The notes: generated by a model from the letters alone, not told the origin. A stretch of DNA of 64,000 nucleotides from DATJFQ01 sp035492775 (GCA_035492775.1 DATJIW010000090.1:19563-83562); one strand, 5' to 3'; positions 1 through 8,604 are shown, numbered from the stretch's first letter. Numbers and translations: made by a program.

Positions 1-573
1 TCACAGGAAGTCGCGCGGCGGAACCCCGAGTTCGTACCCGAGGAAGTGCGGAGAACCGCGTCAGCAATTGCCATCGCCGCCGTCCGGTACTTCATGGTCA
101 AGTTCTCGCGCGGCAAGGTGATCGTGTTCGACGTGGACGAGGCGTTGAGCTTCGAGGGAGAGAGCGGCCCGTACCTGCAGTACGCGGCCGTGCGCGCGGC
201 GAACATCTTCGCGAAGCTGAAGGATCGCGAAGGGCTGACGGCCGAATCCGTGCTGGAATCGCTGTCCTCGGTGCCGGCCGACGCGATCGCCGACGGCTCG
301 GAAGACGCGAACGAGCTGTGGGCGCTCGTGCTCGAGTCTGCGCGGCTCGACGAGATCGTGGATCAGGCCGTCCGGACGCTGGAGCTTTCAGTGCTGGCGA
401 AATGGGCGTTCGCGCTCGCGCAGCAATTCAACGGGTTTTACCACCGGTTTCCCGTGCTGGCCGAAGAACGGAAGGACGTGCGGCTGTGGCGCGCGGCCGC
501 CGTGGCTTACTATCGTCGGCAACTGACGGCAGCGCTCGAGTTGATGGGCTGCGCCGTGCCGGATCGGATGTGA
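1..573 (+). CDS. argS: Arginyl-tRNA synthetase, C-terminal part (cut by window edge)
   Basis: Charges tRNA-Arg with arginine in the cytoplasm. Only the last 190 codons are visible; the frame is already open at base 1, so the start lies outside the window, and a GTG at 46 is an internal codon. The visible part contains the end of the Rossmann domain (F-D-x-D-E-A-L-S-F, then G-E-S-G-P-Y-L-Q-Y-A-x-x-R) followed by the all-helical DALR anticodon-binding domain (LAKWAFALAQQFNGFYHRFP, then WRAAAVAYYRRQL). These blocks are typical of class I ArgRS. The next gene starts 3 bp after the stop, so the two are probably co-transcribed. Confidence 0.93.
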   Translation, partial: SQEVARRNPEFVPEEVRRTASAIAIAAVRYFMVKFSRGKVIVFDVDEALSFEGESGPYLQYAAVRAANIFAKLKDREGLTAESVLESLSSVPADAIADGSEDANELWALVLESARLDEIVDQAVRTLELSVLAKWAFALAQQFNGFYHRFPVLAEERKDVRLWRAAAVAYYRRQLTAALELMGCAVPDRM

Positions 574-576
574 AAG

Positions 577-1335
577 ATGAAACCGCGCATCGGCATCACT
601 CCCTGTTCGCACGTTGACGACTACGTCGAATCGGTCCGCGCTGCCGGCGGCGAGCCGATCGTCCTGCGCAATGACGACCGTCCGGATGAAGTGCTGCACC
701 GCGTCGATGGCATTCTGCTCACGGGGGGACCGGACGTCGACCCCGCGCTCTACCGGCAGCCGAAGCACGATTCGACGGAAATCGATCCCGCACGCGATGC
801 GTTCGAGGTTCCGCTGTCGCGCGCGGCGCTCTCGGACAACGTGCCGCTCTTTGCGATCTGCCGCGGTGTGCAGGTGTTGAACGTGGCCGCCGGCGGGACG
901 CTGGTGCAGGACATTCCGACGCAGTCCTCGACGACGATCGATCACGCCATCCACCGGGCTCGAGACGCGCATGCGCACGACGTGCAGCTCGTCGAGGGCA
1001 CGCGCCTCGCGTCGATCCTCGACGGACAGACGGCTGACGCGTGTTCCGTCAACAGCCGCCATCACCAGGCGGTCGGCGAAGTAGCCCCTTCGTTCGTCGT
1101 GTCCGCCGTGTCGCCCGACGGAATCGTGGAAGCGATCGAACGCCCCGACGCCGCCTTTTGCGTCGGCGTGCAGTGGCATCCCGAGAACTTCTGGCGCACC
1201 GGAGAGTTCCTGCCCCTGTTCCGCGCATTCATCGCCGAAGCAGGCCGCCGGGGGCGGCGCGGCGAAGCGCACGGACGCCCGGGCGAGGCCACGGAGATTC
1301 AACTAAGAGGCCACGGAGGCCACGGAGGGCTATAA
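577..1335 (+). CDS. Class I glutamine amidotransferase-like hydrolase (C26, gamma-glutamyl-GABA hydrolase type)
   Basis: Predicted cytoplasmic hydrolase of gamma-glutamyl amide bonds, in the PuuD-like peptidase C26 family. It has the nucleophile-elbow motif F-A-I-C-R-G-V-Q (Cys nucleophile near residue 95) preceded by L-T-G-G-P-D-V-D-P, and the C-terminal catalytic block V-Q-W-H-P-E supplying His and Glu. Length 252 aa is usual for the family. The substrate cannot be told from sequence; polyamine-linked gamma-glutamyl-GABA is only the best-known case. The last ~15 residues (rich in G, H and R) are encoded by a tandem repeat tract rather than conserved family sequence. ATG lies 3 bp after argS. 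Confidence 0.85.
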   Translation: MKPRIGITPCSHVDDYVESVRAAGGEPIVLRNDDRPDEVLHRVDGILLTGGPDVDPALYRQPKHDSTEIDPARDAFEVPLSRAALSDNVPLFAICRGVQVLNVAAGGTLVQDIPTQSSTTIDHAIHRARDAHAHDVQLVEGTRLASILDGQTADACSVNSRHHQAVGEVAPSFVVSAVSPDGIVEAIERPDAAFCVGVQWHPENFWRTGEFLPLFRAFIAEAGRRGRRGEAHGRPGEATEIQLRGHGGHGGL

Positions 1336-1368
1336 ACAAAGAGGGCCAGAGGGCCAGAGGGCCAGAGG
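1287..1368. repeat. Tandem repeat tract A: 9-bp GGCCACGGA and 8-bp GGGCCAGA units
   Basis: GGCCACGGA occurs at 1287-1295, 1309-1317 and 1318-1326. GGGCCAGA then occurs three times in tandem at 1343-1366. The first group encodes the C-terminus of the amidotransferase; the second fills the gap between two convergent genes. Same style as the 7-bp tracts elsewhere in the window. Confidence 0.85.
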
Positions 1369-1380
1369 CAAGTTGACCCC

Positions 1381-2667
1381 TCACTCCGGCCGACCGAACA
1401 CCGCAAACGACTCGACGTGTGCGGTATTTGGAAACAAATCGAACGCACGGATGGATTCGAGTGCGTAACCCGCATCCAGCAGGCGTCGCGCGTCGCGCGC
1501 CAGTGTCGGCGGATCGCACGAGACGTAGACGATTCGCGGTGCCGGCCGGCGTAGCATCGCTTCCATCGCCGGTTTCGACACGCCGGTCCGCGGCGGATCG
1601 ACGATGCAGGCGTCCGGCGTGTGTTTCGCGGTCGACAGAAATTCTTCGACGCTGACCGCCTTCGCGTGCAGGCGCGGCGCGAACGCGCGGGCGTTGTGAC
1701 GGAGGTCACGCGCGCTCGAGCGATCGCCCTCCACCGCCGTCACCTCCGCGGCGCCCGCGGCGGCGATCGCCAGCGAGAACAGCCCCACGCCGGCATAGAG
1801 ATCCACGACGTGCCCGGCGGCTGAAACGGCATCGAGCACCGCAGACACGAGCGACGGCAACAGGAATCGATTGCCCTGGAAGAACGACTCTGCGTGCCGT
1901 CGGACCTCTCCCGGGTGTTTGACGCGGTTCGAAATCGCCTCGAGCGAATCGGATACAGCGGGATCTCCAGCGGTCTGCAGACTGCCCGCAGCCGTCCGGA
2001 AGCTGAGTCCCGTCAGACCGGCATCCTCTGCCGCCGCGGCGAGCGCCGATTCGTCGAGTTCCCCCGCGTCCATCGACTCGAGATGCGCCGCACGCTGGTC
2101 GGCCGCCAGATTCTCGGCGATGGCGATGGACGCGATGGAATCGCGCGAGCGCGCCTGAAGCGACCCGACGAGCCGGACCGCCGCATCGATCGTCTCGGAC
2201 CGCAGCTGACCGGTCGGCGCGGCGTCGCAGAGCTGGTGCGTGCCCTCGCGATAGAAGCCTACACGCCCGCCGCGAACGTGCAGCCTCGCGCGCATGCGGT
2301 AGCCGGTCTCCGGAGACCCTTCGACATCGGGCGACCGTTCGAGCGGATGATGAGCCAGGCGGGTGAAAGCGTCCTGAACGATCTCTCCCTTGAGCGCGAG
2401 CTGGCGGGCATATGCGACGTGCGCAAAGACGCCTCCGCCGCAGAGGGGATCGAAGGCCGGGGCTCGGCGATCGGGCGAAGCGTCGAGCACGTCCCGGACG
2501 GCGGCGTACGCCACGCGCCGGTCGGCGCGCTCGATCCAGGCGGTGACACGCTCGCCGGGGATGGCGCCACGCACGAGCACGACCTGTCCGTGGTGACGGC
2601 CGATCGTCCAGCCGCCCGCAGCGACCTTCTCGATGTCGAGGGTGACTTGCTGTCCTTCAGCCAGCAA
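1381..2667 (-). CDS. TRAM-domain class I SAM-dependent RNA (uracil-5-)-methyltransferase, RumA/RlmD-like
   Basis: Predicted methylation of a uridine C5 in rRNA or tRNA. An N-terminal TRAM/OB domain (residues 1-60) is followed by a central domain and a Rossmann methyltransferase with SAM motif V-D-L-Y-A-G-V-G-L-F, D-P-P-R-T-G and the catalytic-Cys block Y-V-S-C-D-P-P-T-L-A-R-D. RlmD-type enzymes normally hold a 4Fe-4S cluster through C-x5-C-G-G-C; here only C76 of that block remains (L-C-G-G-G), so the cluster is probably absent. The TTG start at 2667 is the first available start in frame. It lies 16 bp after the preceding gene. The target base is uncertain (RlmD, RlmC and TrmA-like activities share the fold). 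Confidence 0.86.
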   Translation of the reverse strand: MLAEGQQVTLDIEKVAAGGWTIGRHHGQVVLVRGAIPGERVTAWIERADRRVAYAAVRDVLDASPDRRAPAFDPLCGGGVFAHVAYARQLALKGEIVQDAFTRLAHHPLERSPDVEGSPETGYRMRARLHVRGGRVGFYREGTHQLCDAAPTGQLRSETIDAAVRLVGSLQARSRDSIASIAIAENLAADQRAAHLESMDAGELDESALAAAAEDAGLTGLSFRTAAGSLQTAGDPAVSDSLEAISNRVKHPGEVRRHAESFFQGNRFLLPSLVSAVLDAVSAAGHVVDLYAGVGLFSLAIAAAGAAEVTAVEGDRSSARDLRHNARAFAPRLHAKAVSVEEFLSTAKHTPDACIVDPPRTGVSKPAMEAMLRRPAPRIVYVSCDPPTLARDARRLLDAGYALESIRAFDLFPNTAHVESFAVFGRPE

Positions 2668-2683
2668 CTTCGAACTCGTATCG

Positions 2684-3376
2684 TTATTCGAACGCCAGCA
2701 CGGGCAGGCCGGCGGCGTCGCGCACGCGGCGCTCGAACGCTGCGGCGGCAGCGGATTCGCGATCCGCCGCGGTCATCCGTGCGGCGAACGGCGCAATGTC
2801 TTCCTGCGCAGCGGCGCGCATCGCGCGCGCGGTTTCGCCATCGATCTCACCGATCGCAGCCGCCGTCAGTCGGGCGTCGAGTGCCGACAGGCGTTCGAGC
2901 ACCCGCGTACGCTCGTGTCCGCGGGCATTACGCGCGGCGGTCCGCATCGTATCGAGCTCGCGGACGGCATCGGCGAGCGCTGCGTCGAAGCCTTCGGACC
3001 GCCAGGGCCCGCCGCGCCGGGACGTCAGCCGCGCGATGACGCGGTCGAGGTGCGCCGGTAGCGAGTCGCGCCGGTGCGAGCTTTCGTCGGTACTTCCGCC
3101 TTCCGCCCCAACGCCCACGGCGCGCCGCCAGTTGTCGAAGAGATCGAGGATGTCGGCCTCGCAGAACTCGATCCGCACCGGACGCCGTCGCGGACCCTTC
3201 GCGTAGTAGCGATCGCAATACTGATCAATCCCTCTCTTCGCGAGCGCCAGCGGTACTCCCTGCTCCGCCCAGCCGCAGACGCGCTCGAATGCCGGGCCGA
3301 CGATGCGAATGAGGTGCCCCTCGTTCTTCTGACACAAATACCCTTCGAGCTCCCGGCAGTATTCCGAATTCTGCAT
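2684..3376 (-). CDS. Hypothetical protein, 230 aa
   Basis: I do not recognise a family. The protein is soluble by composition, with no signal peptide or membrane segment. Residues 1-80 are mixed alpha/beta-like and rich in Tyr, Cys and Arg (Y-C-R-E-L-E-G-Y-L-C near the start; Q-Y-C-D-R-Y-Y in the middle). Residues 105-230 are Ala/Arg-rich and likely long helices. It sits between coaX and the RNA methyltransferase on the same strand and may be the tail of that operon. Its 5' leader is the CAAT-type heptamer tract. ATG start at 3376; no strong Shine-Dalgarno is seen. Confidence 0.7.
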   Translation of the reverse strand: MQNSEYCRELEGYLCQKNEGHLIRIVGPAFERVCGWAEQGVPLALAKRGIDQYCDRYYAKGPRRRPVRIEFCEADILDLFDNWRRAVGVGAEGGSTDESSHRRDSLPAHLDRVIARLTSRRGGPWRSEGFDAALADAVRELDTMRTAARNARGHERTRVLERLSALDARLTAAAIGEIDGETARAMRAAAQEDIAPFAARMTAADRESAAAAAFERRVRDAAGLPVLAFE

Positions 3377-3410
3377 CGCTGGTTCGAGACCTGGAATTGC
3401 TGGACGATTT

Positions 3411-3501
3411 CAATCTTCAATGCGCAATCTTCAATGCGCAATCTTCAATCGGCAATCTTCAATCCCTAATCTTCAATCGGCAGTCTTCAATCGCCAATGT
3501 T
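3411..3501. repeat. Tract B: 13 tandem heptamers, CAATCTT alternating with CAATNNN
   Basis: From 3411 the sequence divides cleanly into thirteen 7-bp units. Odd units are CAATCTT or a one-base variant; even units are CAATGCG, CAATCGG, CAATCCC or CAATCGC. The tract runs from the leader of the hypothetical gene into the end of coaX, whose stop codon at 3473-3475 lies inside it. Confidence 0.93.
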
Positions 3502-4291
3502 CGGTTCTTTGCCAGATCAACCGGAGCCCGTCGAGCGTGAGATTCTCGTCCACGCGCTCGATGGCGCGGCTTTCGCCGGAGAGCACATCTGCGAGTCCTC
3601 CGGTGCCGATGACGAGCGCGCGGTCGCCTCCGTCCAGTTCCGCACGGATGCGGCGTACCAGTCCATCGACGAGGTCAACGTAGCCGAAGAACAAACCCGC
3701 CTGCATCGCGGCCACGGTGTTCTGCCCGATCACGCCGGCCGGCTTCCGCACGTCCACGCGGGGAAGCCGCGCGGCGCGCTGAAAGAGCGCCTCCGCCGAG
3801 ATGTTGATGCCCGGACAGATGACCCCTCCGATGTACTCGCCCGCCGACGACACCACGTCGAACGTCGTGCCGGTGCCGAAGTCGACGATGATGAGCGGGA
3901 CCGCGGATTGACGGCCGTATTTCTCCCACGCCCCGGCCGCGTTCACGATCCGGTCGGCGCCCACGTCCGTGATCGGGTTGTAGCGGACGGGCATGCCGGC
4001 GTTCGTCGCATCGACGACGAACGCGGCGTGATGGAAGTAGCGCTGGCACATCTCCTCAATCGGCCGTGTCAGCGGCGGCACCACCGACGCGACGGCGATG
4101 CCGGCGAGTTCGGGAATCGGCACGTGCGCGGTCTCGAAGAGGCGCGTCACGAAAATGCCCAGCTCGTCCGCCGTGCGTTCGCGCAGGGCTGCCAGCCTCC
4201 AGCTGTGCGCGAGCCGGTCGCCTTCGAAGACGCCGATGGTGACGTTCGTGTTGCCGACGTCGAGCGCCAGCAGCCGCGGAGCTACTTCCAT
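3473..4291 (-). CDS. coaX: Type III pantothenate kinase
   Basis: Phosphorylates pantothenate to 4'-phosphopantothenate, the first step of CoA synthesis. The 272-aa protein opens with the ASKHA phosphate loop L-A-L-D-V-G-N-T-N and has G-A-D-R-I-V-N, V-D-F-G-T-G-T-T-F-D and G-G-V-I-C-P-G-I-N blocks diagnostic of CoaX. The ATG at 4291 is chosen over an upstream in-frame start because the family begins just before L-A-L-D-V-G-N. It overlaps the end of birA by 10 bp. The last ~9 residues (H-W-R-L-K-T-A-D) are encoded by heptamer tract B, so the native C-terminus has been replaced or extended by repeat sequence. Confidence 0.94.
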   Translation of the reverse strand: MEVAPRLLALDVGNTNVTIGVFEGDRLAHSWRLAALRERTADELGIFVTRLFETAHVPIPELAGIAVASVVPPLTRPIEEMCQRYFHHAAFVVDATNAGMPVRYNPITDVGADRIVNAAGAWEKYGRQSAVPLIIVDFGTGTTFDVVSSAGEYIGGVICPGINISAEALFQRAARLPRVDVRKPAGVIGQNTVAAMQAGLFFGYVDLVDGLVRRIRAELDGGDRALVIGTGGLADVLSGESRAIERVDENLTLDGLRLIWQRTEHWRLKTAD

Positions 4292-5085
4292 CGCACCTCT
4301 CCTGCGACAATCCGTTCGACTCCCTGGTCCGTGGATACGCGCAACGCTCCGTCGGCGTCGAGGCCCGCGCTCAGGCCGGTCCGCACCTGGTCCGGGCCGT
4401 CCCACTCGACCGCCGCCCCGTGTGCGGCCGGCGACAGCGCGAGCCACGATTCGAGCAGCCTCGCCGGCCCGTTCGCCGCGACGTCGGCCGTGACGCGGTG
4501 AAGGGCAGCAAGAACTGCGGCGAGGACGGCGCCGCCGTCGACTTCGCGGCCGAGTTCCCCTTCGAGCGATCCAGCGCGTCCCTCCAGTTCGGGGGGAAAC
4601 GCCGATCGGCGAAGGTTGATCCCGAATCCAAGCACGATGTAATGAATCGAGGCGGCACCGCTCGACGCCTCTGCGAGAATGCCGGCGAGTTTACGGCGCG
4701 AGCGAAACGCCTGTCCTGTGACGGCGACCACGTCGTTCGGCCATTTGAGCTGCACGGGCAGTCCCGTCGACTCGCGGATGCCGTGCGCGACCGCCACGCC
4801 CCCTGCGAGCGTGATCCACCGCGCGAGCGCCGGACGGCGGAGGATGGTCGAGACATAGAGTCCCGACTCTGGCGGTGAGTGCCACGATCGTCCGAGACGT
4901 CCGCGGCCGGCGGTCTGCGCACCCGCGATGAATACGCAGCCTTCGTCGGCGCCCCGGTCCGCCGCGCGCAACGCGACGTCGTTCGTCGATCCGATTTCGT
5001 CGAAGTATTCCCACGACCTACCGAACACGCCGCGCTGCTCCGCGTTGGCAGACAAGGCGCGGCTGATTTCGGAGCGGAGCGTCAA
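4282..5085 (-). CDS. birA: Biotin--[acetyl-CoA-carboxylase] ligase
   Basis: Activates biotin with ATP and attaches it to the biotin carboxyl carrier protein. Class I type: the catalytic domain begins at once and there is no N-terminal helix-turn-helix, so it should not be a repressor. Key blocks are I-G-S-T-N-D (substrate entry), G-A-Q-T-A-G-R-G-R-L-G-R-S-W (biotinyl-AMP loop) and L-K-W-P-N-D-V. 267 aa with a short C-terminal SH3-like domain. The start codon is TTG at 5085, its TGA register overlapping the nadC stop (TTGA). It is followed by coaX with a 10-bp overlap. Confidence 0.93.
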   Translation of the reverse strand: MTLRSEISRALSANAEQRGVFGRSWEYFDEIGSTNDVALRAADRGADEGCVFIAGAQTAGRGRLGRSWHSPPESGLYVSTILRRPALARWITLAGGVAVAHGIRESTGLPVQLKWPNDVVAVTGQAFRSRRKLAGILAEASSGAASIHYIVLGFGINLRRSAFPPELEGRAGSLEGELGREVDGGAVLAAVLAALHRVTADVAANGPARLLESWLALSPAAHGAAVEWDGPDQVRTGLSAGLDADGALRVSTDQGVERIVAGEVRWK

Positions 5086-5936
5086 AGCGGTTCCACGTCG
5101 AGACGGAGGTCGGCGGCCGGCGCGGCCTGCGTCACCTCGCCGACGGACAGGTAATCGGCGCCGGTCGCCGCAAGCGCGTCGACGGCGTCGAGGTCGAACG
5201 GTCCCGCGACGGCCACCTGCGCACGCCCTCTTGACCGTCGTACGAGCTCGCGCAGATCGTCGACGCTCAGGCGATCGGCGACGATCACCGACGCGCCCGC
5301 GGACACTGCCGCATCAGCCTCCGTCAGGGAGTGCACCTCCACCTCGATGGGCATGTCGGGGTTGGCCGCAGCCATGCGACGGACCGCCTCCGCCACGCTG
5401 CCGGCCAGGCCGAGATGGTTCCTCTTGACCGTCACGCCGACGTCCAGCGAACCGCGATGATTCGCGCCGCCGCCGGCGCGGACGGCGTACTGCTCCAGCG
5501 CGCGCAACGTCGGTGTCGTCTTGCGCGTATCCAGCACGACCACGCGTCCGGCGGTCTGGTCAACGAACCGCCGCGTCAGTGTCGCGATTCCGGAGAGCCG
5601 CTCGAGGAAGTTCAGAGCCGTCCGCTCTGCGGTCAGCATGGAACCAGCGAGGCCCTCGACCTCGGCCACGCAGACGCCGGCGCTGCACGGCTGCCCGTCG
5701 GCCACATGCGCGTGAAAGACGCACGCGGGATCGAGTTGACGGAAGGCCTCCGCCGCGACGGCCAGCCCCGCGATCACACACGCGGAGCGCGCCACGATGG
5801 AGCCCCGCGCGCGCAGATCCGGCGGCACGATCGCTTCCGTCGTCACGTCGCCCCACCCGAGATCCTCGGCGAGCGCGCGGCGGACGACCTCTCGATACAG
5901 CGCCGGATCGAGCGCCTCGAACGGAACGGACTTCAC
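5082..5936 (-). CDS. nadC: Nicotinate-nucleotide pyrophosphorylase (carboxylating), quinolinate phosphoribosyltransferase
   Basis: Converts quinolinate and PRPP to nicotinate mononucleotide in de novo NAD synthesis. Signature blocks: D-L-G-W-G-D-V-T-T, E-R-T-A-L-N-F-L-x-R-L-S-G-I-A-T, D-T-R-K-T-T-P-x-L-R and A-V-R-x-G-G-x-x-N-H-R. 284 aa, normal length. I chose the GTG at 5936 because it overlaps the valS stop as GTGA and the family N-terminus (ALDPALYREVVRRAL) begins a few residues later; an upstream in-frame start would run deep into valS. nadA and nadB are not in the window. Confidence 0.94.
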   Translation of the reverse strand: MKSVPFEALDPALYREVVRRALAEDLGWGDVTTEAIVPPDLRARGSIVARSACVIAGLAVAAEAFRQLDPACVFHAHVADGQPCSAGVCVAEVEGLAGSMLTAERTALNFLERLSGIATLTRRFVDQTAGRVVVLDTRKTTPTLRALEQYAVRAGGGANHRGSLDVGVTVKRNHLGLAGSVAEAVRRMAAANPDMPIEVEVHSLTEADAAVSAGASVIVADRLSVDDLRELVRRSRGRAQVAVAGPFDLDAVDALAATGADYLSVGEVTQAAPAADLRLDVEPL

Positions 5937-8503
5937 GCGCCGCGCTCCTGAGGCGACGAATCCGGTGCAGCGAACCGGACATCGACGCTGAACGTGTCCG
6001 ATGTCTCGATCGAGAGCTCCCGGACGAGGGCCACGGCGCACAAGTCTGCGCGGGCGGAATCGAGCAGCGGGCGGTCGCGTTCGGTGAGGCGCAGCACCGC
6101 CAGTTCGACCGGCGTTTTCATCGGCCGCTGCTCCTCTGATTTTTTCTTCCGGATCTCACCGAGCACGTTTGCTGCGAGTTCGAGCGTCCGCACGTCGTCT
6201 TCACGCTCGCCGCCTGCGGCCTCGAACAATTCATCGAAAGAAGGCCAGGCTGCGGTGTGAATGGAGCCTGGACGCCACCAGGACCAGACCTCTTCCGTCA
6301 CGAATGGAAGAAACGGCGCGAACAGCCGGAGCAGCGACGACAGCGCGGTGAGAAGTGCCGCGTTCGCAGAACCGGCGCCCGCCGGACCCTGGTCGCCGTA
6401 GCGGCGCGATTTCACGAGCTCCAGATAGTTATCGCAGAAGAACCAGAACAGCGACTCCGCCCGTTCCAGCACGCGCGAGTAGTTGTAGTCCTCCAGATCC
6501 GCCGTCGCGTCGCGCACCAGGCGCCCGAGCAGCGTGAGCAGGCCGCGATCGATCGGTTCCACGATTTCGCCCCGAGGTTCCGGGCTGGCGAGCACGAACT
6601 TCGATGCGTTCAGCAGCTTGATCGCGAGCCGTCGGCCGACCTTCATCTGGCCAACGTCGAACGCCGTGTCGGCGCCGGGCCGGCCGCTCGCCGCCCAGTA
6701 GCGCACACCGTCCGACCCGTGCTCCTCGAGGAGCGCCATCGGCGTGACGACGTTGCCCTTGGACTTCGACATCTTCTTGCGGTCGGGATCGAGAATCCAG
6801 CCCGAGATCGCCGCGTGCTTCCACGGCAGCGTGTCGAATTCCAGATGCGAGCGCAGCACCGTGGAAAACAGCCACGTGCGGATGATGTCGTGCGCCTGCG
6901 GACGGACGTCCATCGGAAAGACGCGGGCGAACAGGTCCTCGTCCGCGATCCAGCCTCCAGCGATCTGCGGGGAAAGCGACGACGTGGCCCAGGTGTCCAT
7001 GACGTCAGGATCCCCACTGAAACCGCCGGGCTGGTCGCGCTGCTCCGCGCGGTACCCCTCCGGCACATCGGTCGATGGATCGACGGGGAGACGCTCCTCC
7101 GGCGGAACGATCGGATGCGCGTAATCCCGGCTGCCATCCGGCAGTACGGGGTACCACAGCGGGAAGGGGACGCCGAAGAACCGCTGGCGGCTGATGCACC
7201 AGTCTCCGTTCAGACCGTTGATCCAGTTCTCCAGCCGCGCCTGCATGTAGGGGGGATGCCAGCAGAGTTCCTTCGCACGCGCCAGCAACGCATCGCGGAA
7301 CGTCATGGTCTTGATGAACCACTGTCGGCTGGTCACGATTTCGAGCGGCCGGTCCCCTTTTTCGTAGAACTTGACCGCATGCGTGATGGGGCGCGGGTCG
7401 CCTATCAGATCGCCGCTTTCGCGCAGCAGCTCGGCGATCTTCGATCTCGCCTTCGCCGCGGAGAGGTTCGCGAGCTGGTCGTACGCCTGCTGGGCGCGCG
7501 AGGGCTCGCGCGATTCCCAACCGTCATTTCCCCATTGCACGGGCCGCAGGGCGCCGTTCGCCTGGATGATCGCGCGCACCGGAAGCGACAGCGCCCGCCA
7601 CCAGACCACGTCGGTGACGTCACCGAACGTGCAGATCATCGCGATCCCGGATCCTTTCTCGGGATCGGCCAGTTCGTGCGGCCTGATCGGCACGCGCACG
7701 CCGAAGAGCGGCGTGATGACATCGGTGCCGAAGAGCGGTTTGTACCGCTCGTCGTCTGGATGCGCCACGAGCGCGACGCACGCCGGGATCAACTCAGGGC
7801 GGGTGGTTTCAATCTCCACGGAACCCTGGTCGGCCCTCTGGAAGCGGATGCGATGATAGGCGCCAGGCTGCTCTCGATCCTCGAGCTCCGCCTGGGCCAC
7901 GGCCGTGCGGAAGTCGACGTCCCACAGGGTGGGGGCCTCGAGCTGATAAGCGAGGCCTTTGCTGAGCAGGCGCAGAAACGAGAGCTGCGACACCTTCTGC
8001 GCGTCACGGCCGATCGTCGCGTACGTCATGCCCCAGTCGACCGACAGGCCGAGATATTTCCACAGCGCTTCGAATGCCTTTTCGTCCTCGGCGGTGAGCC
8101 GCGCGCACAACTCGATGAAGTTCGGACGCGACACCGAGAGGGGATGCTTCTCCGGTTTCGCCGGCGGCTGGAAGTCCGGGACGTACGCCAGAGACGGATC
8201 ACACCGGACGCCGTAGTAGTTCTGCACGCGCCGCTCCGTCGGCAGCCCGTTGTCGTCCCATCCCATCGGATAAAACACTGCCTTGCCGCGCATCCGCTGA
8301 AAGCGCGCGATGACGTCCGTGTGCGTGTACGAGAAGACGTGGCCGACGTGCAGCGATCCGCTGACAGTCGGCGGCGGCGTGTCGATCGAATAGACTCCTT
8401 CGCGCGGACGCGACCGATCGAACCTGTAAACGCCGTCAGCGGCCCATCGCTCCATCCATTTTTTTTCGAGTCCTTCGAGGGCAGGCTTTTCTGGAACAGT
8501 CAA
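5933..8503 (-). CDS. valS: Valyl-tRNA synthetase, type 2 (class I)
   Basis: Charges tRNA-Val and edits mischarged threonine. 856 aa. HIGH motif is H-V-G-H near residue 52, followed by F-Y-P-M-G-W-D-D-N-G-L-P-T-E-R-R-V, the hallmark of the type 2 ValRS group. An editing CP1 domain lies in the middle, KMSKS near residue 575 and an anticodon domain after it. I place the start at TTG 8503 (T-V-P-E-K-P-A-L-E): G-G-G-A-G lies 6 nt upstream, and any longer start would translate the TTGGGAG repeat into a W-E-L-G peptide that is not family sequence. It heads the nadC-birA-coaX chain. Confidence 0.94.
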   Translation of the reverse strand: MTVPEKPALEGLEKKWMERWAADGVYRFDRSRPREGVYSIDTPPPTVSGSLHVGHVFSYTHTDVIARFQRMRGKAVFYPMGWDDNGLPTERRVQNYYGVRCDPSLAYVPDFQPPAKPEKHPLSVSRPNFIELCARLTAEDEKAFEALWKYLGLSVDWGMTYATIGRDAQKVSQLSFLRLLSKGLAYQLEAPTLWDVDFRTAVAQAELEDREQPGAYHRIRFQRADQGSVEIETTRPELIPACVALVAHPDDERYKPLFGTDVITPLFGVRVPIRPHELADPEKGSGIAMICTFGDVTDVVWWRALSLPVRAIIQANGALRPVQWGNDGWESREPSRAQQAYDQLANLSAAKARSKIAELLRESGDLIGDPRPITHAVKFYEKGDRPLEIVTSRQWFIKTMTFRDALLARAKELCWHPPYMQARLENWINGLNGDWCISRQRFFGVPFPLWYPVLPDGSRDYAHPIVPPEERLPVDPSTDVPEGYRAEQRDQPGGFSGDPDVMDTWATSSLSPQIAGGWIADEDLFARVFPMDVRPQAHDIIRTWLFSTVLRSHLEFDTLPWKHAAISGWILDPDRKKMSKSKGNVVTPMALLEEHGSDGVRYWAASGRPGADTAFDVGQMKVGRRLAIKLLNASKFVLASPEPRGEIVEPIDRGLLTLLGRLVRDATADLEDYNYSRVLERAESLFWFFCDNYLELVKSRRYGDQGPAGAGSANAALLTALSSLLRLFAPFLPFVTEEVWSWWRPGSIHTAAWPSFDELFEAAGGEREDDVRTLELAANVLGEIRKKKSEEQRPMKTPVELAVLRLTERDRPLLDSARADLCAVALVRELSIETSDTFSVDVRFAAPDSSPQERGA

Positions 8504-8509
8504 AGAGAA

Positions 8510-8601
8510 CTCCCAACTCCCAATTCCCAACTCCCAATTCCCAACTCCCAAACCCCAACTCCCCAATTCCCAACTCGCACTTCCCAGTTGCCGATTGGGA
8601 G
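8510..8601. repeat. Tract C: TTGGGAR heptamers (CTCCCAA/TTCCCAA on + strand)
   Basis: About twelve consecutive units, mostly 7 bp, alternate CTCCCAA and TTCCCAA on the + strand. One 8-bp copy lies near 8559-8566, decayed copies after 8574, and a final inverted copy at 8595-8601. The tract fills the gap between the response regulator stop and valS; its last minus-strand GGGAG is the likely ribosome-binding sequence of valS. Confidence 0.93.
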
Positions 8602-8604
8602 TTA

